Below, piece by piece: positions 6,507-8,594 of a stretch of DNA of 8,594 nucleotides (the first letter of the stretch is position 1; each line of letters begins with the position of its first letter). The notes below the pieces were generated by a model. It saw only the letters and a program-made list of their open reading frames with translations. It ran no database searches and was not told the DNA's origin. The position numbers and the translations under genes are program-made. Source of the stretch: DATFLS01 sp964413425 (lineage in GTDB: Bacteria; Fidelibacterota; JAANXI01); contig CAYPST010000145.1 of the NCBI GenBank assembly GCA_964413425.1, positions 1 to 8,594 on the forward strand. The letters are read 5' to 3'.

Positions 6507-6861
6507 TTATCTGCTGTAAAAACCGCGAAAGCGGAACTGCCCCAGGTGATGCGGCGCGCCATGGCCCGGCAAGGTAAAAGCGGAAGTGGAACGGTGGACG
6601 AAGGTGATCAATGCGGAGGGAAAGCATCAGGTGACAAACCGACTCGTGGAGGCCGCCACAGTGCTCGGTGACCATCCCATACCCATGCAGTTACATTTTT
6701 TCCATGCCCTGATAGATGTGGCCGCGAATAACTCCTCGAATACCTTGTTTCCTGTCCTTATTAATCTGTTTATTTGTGTGAACACAACCTGCGAAAAATG
6801 TATCAGATATTCCAATGAAAAAATCCTGTTTTCTTGGAAAAGTTGTGTTATTTTAGAATAG
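6507..6861 (+). pseudogene. 3' remnant of a slipin (stomatin/band-7) gene, frameshifted
   Basis: The last third of an SPFH/band-7 slipin, a membrane-anchored scaffold family often linked to membrane quality control. The first frame reads AELPQVMRRAMARQ (6531-6572), the family's ELPxxMQRAMARQ element. One extra base near 6573 shifts the frame, and VKAEVERWTKVINAEGKHQV follows in line with the family AEAERERRAKVINAEGE. It continues as NRLVEAATVLGDHPIPMQL, LIDVAANNSSNTLFPV and LINLF. The N-terminal membrane anchor and most of the SPFH domain are absent: similarity fades upstream of about 6507, right after the truncated peroxiredoxin. Residues after about 6780 (CEKCIRYSNEKILFSWK) are not family sequence. 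A GTG at 6586 could begin a 91-residue product, but it would have no function known for the family. Confidence 0.8.
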
Positions 6862-6873
6862 GAGAATCACAGG

Positions 6874-7191
6874 ATGCCTGGAGAATCTATGCCAACATCT
6901 TTCGACCTTGCCAAACGTATTATAAAAGCAGTCCATGAAGATTTCGTGGACAAGAACAGAGATAACTCTGTACATATCCCGCTTGTCCGGCGGATTATCC
7001 TCGCAACCCAGACCCACATTGGCGAACAGGAAGAGAGCATTGAGGAGACATTGAAAACGTATGCCTTTTCACTTTTCTGGGAGACCTGGGTTACCCAGTT
7101 GAAGGAGTCCGAAGAACCCTACGATCTGGACCAGGAACGTGAGAGAGCGGAAGAGACCTTTTTTATCCTATATGACCAGAGCAATCATTGA
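6874..7191 (+). CDS. 105-aa hypothetical protein upstream of DUF6398 gene
   Basis: I do not recognise a family. The ATG at 6874 is preceded by AGGAG (6860-6864) at 9-nt spacing. An ATG at 6889 (MPTSFDLAK) is an alternative with GGAGA upstream. The protein is soluble and mostly helical: FDLAKRIIKAVHEDFVDKN, VRRIILATQTHIGEQEESI, TLKTYAFSLFWETWVTQL, and an acidic C-terminus (ESEEPYDLDQERERAEETFF). It has no cysteine, signal peptide or membrane segment. Its stop (TGA 7189-7191) sits just before the AGGAGG of the DUF6398 gene, so the two are probably one transcript. The open frame with a good ribosome site, next to decayed genes, argues that it is kept by selection. Confidence 0.7.
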   Translation: MPGESMPTSFDLAKRIIKAVHEDFVDKNRDNSVHIPLVRRIILATQTHIGEQEESIEETLKTYAFSLFWETWVTQLKESEEPYDLDQERERAEETFFILYDQSNH

Positions 7192-7193
7192 GA

Positions 7194-7199
7194 AGGAGG
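7194..7199 (+). promoter_or_regulatory. Ribosome binding site AGGAGG of the DUF6398 gene
   Basis: A full AGGAGG lies 12 bases before the ATG at 7212, three bases past the stop of the 105-aa gene. It decides the start: an in-frame TTG at 7188 lies upstream of this site and would only add MRRRVIRS encoded by the site itself. Confidence 0.75.
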
Positions 7200-7211
7200 G
7201 TAATACGATCA

Positions 7212-7730
7212 ATGACTGCCCAAGAGAGTTACAGAGTCCCAAAGAAGATGCGGGAGAAGTACGACTCCATCGTATCCCAAACTAATACGGTCTGCAATGA
7301 ATCCCTGACCGAGGAGTACGCCGAACTTGCCAGGAAGATGGCGGCGGCGTTGAGCCGGAAGCGTCCTTCACCGCTTCAGCGCGGGCAGGTGCGTTCCTGG
7401 GCCGCTGGCATTGTCTATGCCCTCGGTCAGGTTAACTTTCTGTTTGACCGAAGCGAGGAGCCGGACATGTCTGCCTCCCAACTCAGTGATCTGTTTGACG
7501 TCAGCCAGAATACCGCCTCTGGTAAGGCAAAGACGATCCGGGAGAAGTTGGATATCGGGATGATGGACCCGGAATGGACGTTACCATCCAGGGTGGACAG
7601 GAATCCGATGGCCTGGATGATTCAGGTGGACGGATTTATCGTGGACGCCCGCCGGATGCCCCGGGAAATTCAGGAGGAAGCCTACCGGCGCGGCCTGATC
7701 CCATACCTGCCGGGTGAGGGTGGGGGATAA
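7212..7730 (+). CDS. DUF6398 domain protein
   Basis: A 172-residue protein that I match to DUF6398 from memory of the pattern; the function of the family is unknown. Residues 8-55 give the N-terminal helical part (RVPKKMREKYDSIVSQTN, EYAELARKMAAALSRKRPSP). A central GIVYALGQVNFLFDRSEEP follows at 66-84. Residues 87-112 read like a helix-turn-helix (SASQLSDLFDVSQNTASGKA, KTIREKL). The C-terminus has DPEWTLPSRVDRNPMAWM, GFIVDARRMPREIQEEAY and RRGLIPYLP. Length matches the full family domain, with no lesion. The HTH-like segment makes DNA binding possible but unproven. It is coupled to the 105-aa gene upstream and converges on the TPR gene. Confidence 0.8.
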   Translation: MTAQESYRVPKKMREKYDSIVSQTNTVCNESLTEEYAELARKMAAALSRKRPSPLQRGQVRSWAAGIVYALGQVNFLFDRSEEPDMSASQLSDLFDVSQNTASGKAKTIREKLDIGMMDPEWTLPSRVDRNPMAWMIQVDGFIVDARRMPREIQEEAYRRGLIPYLPGEGGG

Positions 7731-7794
7731 GCGATCTTTCCCTTTTATCCAGGGTGACACACCGTGAGGTCAATTTCCGTTTGATTTGCACTGT

Positions 7795-8562
7795 TCATTC
7801 TTCTCCAACTCTGCGTTTCCGTTCATAGAGTTCTCTCAGGTTGTCCGAGGGTAATCTGTAGTCGGGCGGAGCAAGCATCTGGCTTCTTTTCAGCACCTGT
7901 TCCGCCTCGTCAAATTCCCTGGCTTCAAGCAACGCATAGCCCAGGTCATTGAGATATATGTAGTTTTCGGGGTCCCTTGCGATAACTTGTCTGTGTTTTT
8001 CCACAGCTTCACGGAATCGACCAAGTTTCCCCAGGCAATATCCGGAACCAAGCAGATAGATTGATTCTTCCGGGTCCAGGTTTTCAGCCGCCAGATACAG
8101 CTCCAGCGCATTTTCGTACTCACCATGGACAGTCAAGAAGTCACCCGCCTGATCAATAATCTCTGGTAAATCATCTTCGTCTTTGGGTGAACTTGTGAGT
8201 GCCATGAAAAGAGTCATCGCTTCTTCGATGCGCCCAAAATGACACTCGATCGATGCCACCGTAAGCAAGGCCGGGGCGTAACAAGGATCAATCGTCAATG
8301 CAATGATACCGGCCGGCCAGTCGGACAACTCAGACGGTTTCTCACCTGCTCGTGCCAGCGCCTGATCAACCAGTTCCGAGGCGATGGCAGAATCGTAGTG
8401 CCATGCGGCAGCCCTTCTGCGCTCGTCCGGCGATTTTTGGGCATACTCTTGCCGCAGGGAAGCGAGTTCCTGGCTCTCTTCCACCAGGTTGAGGAATGAA
8501 CACCTGCTCAGTTCTGAGCTCTCTCGATTGTTAGTTTTTCCAGAGTGCAATCTATCTCTCAT
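7795..8562 (-). CDS. Tetratricopeptide-repeat (TPR) protein
   Basis: A 255-residue soluble protein with about four TPR units at roughly 98-131, 134-167, 168-201 and 202-235. Unit signatures include GEYENALELYLAAENLDPEE, GRFREAVEKHRQVIARDPEN and REFDEAEQVLKRSQMLAP. TPRs form helical superhelices that bind partner proteins; the partner is not known. The N-terminal 90 residues (LVEESQELASLRQEYAQKSP, AWHYDSAIASELVDQALARA) are helical and not clearly TPR. There is no signal peptide. The ATG at 8562 has no clear Shine-Dalgarno, and only 32 bases upstream are visible, so the start is the least certain part; a TTG four codons in is an alternative. It converges with the DUF6398 gene, 64 bases apart. 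Confidence 0.82.
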   Translation of the reverse strand: MRDRLHSGKTNNRESSELSRCSFLNLVEESQELASLRQEYAQKSPDERRRAAAWHYDSAIASELVDQALARAGEKPSELSDWPAGIIALTIDPCYAPALLTVASIECHFGRIEEAMTLFMALTSSPKDEDDLPEIIDQAGDFLTVHGEYENALELYLAAENLDPEESIYLLGSGYCLGKLGRFREAVEKHRQVIARDPENYIYLNDLGYALLEAREFDEAEQVLKRSQMLAPPDYRLPSDNLRELYERKRRVGEE

Positions 8563-8594
8563 GTGTGGATCTAATTGTGAGAGTTGAGTTGAGC

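Noticed and set aside
6834..6858. Promoter with TAGAAT as -10 directly upstream of the 105-aa gene
   Set aside because: The implied transcription start would fall inside or after the AGGAG ribosome site at 6860-6864, leaving no usable leader.
1..8594. CRISPR array, insertion sequence or integrase
   Set aside because: No regularly spaced repeats, transposase or recombinase motifs, or terminal inverted repeats were seen.

Overview
This is a bacterial window of moderate G+C (roughly 45-50% by eye). Several genes have clear Shine-Dalgarno sites (AGGAG types) and the genes are short and closely packed. The gene families present (hemerythrin-like iron proteins, DUF302, an FLP/Fnr-like regulator, a peroxiredoxin, DUF488, a DGC zinc-binding protein, slipin, an ECF sigma factor with a zinc-finger partner) fit a bacterium coping with oxygen, redox or nitrosative stress. 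I cannot name the phylum from sequence alone.

Layout. 57-583: a secreted DUF302 protein on the minus strand, followed by a clear intrinsic terminator. 584-1265: its upstream region, then about 600 bases with no gene I recognise. 1266-3188: a plus-strand, operon-like run of hemerythrin, class I glutamine amidotransferase, DGC protein and DUF488 protein, joined by a 6-nt gap and two overlaps. The first two genes are intact. The DGC gene has a frameshift and an in-frame amber codon, and the DUF488 gene has a 4-nt TG-tract expansion. 3233-3780: a second, different hemerythrin on the minus strand, ending at a long hairpin. 4090-4452: an FLP/Crp-Fnr-like regulator reduced to its sensor domain, with no helix-turn-helix. 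4592-5531: an ECF sigma factor and its zf-HC2 anti-sigma factor, both intact, minus strand. 5918-6861: two wrecks in a row. One is a peroxiredoxin with a 1-nt deletion just before its catalytic Cys and a lost C-terminus. The other is the 3' end of a slipin (band-7) gene that also carries a frameshift. 6874-7730: an intact coupled pair, a 105-aa orphan and a DUF6398 protein. 7795-8562: a convergent TPR protein.

The main result is a mosaic of decay. Five genes (DGC, DUF488, FLP/Fnr, peroxiredoxin, slipin) carry disabling lesions that can be read directly by joining frames. They lie between intact hemerythrin, sigma/anti-sigma and DUF6398 genes. The lesions include a substitution-type stop, a deletion of about 10 nt, repeat slippage, single-base indels and end truncations, so they look like real pseudogenisation rather than one kind of sequencing error. 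Read data would be needed to exclude error.

The best candidate for something undescribed is the 105-aa protein / DUF6398 pair (6874-7730), possibly with the TPR gene. Its members are intact next to decayed genes and have no known function.
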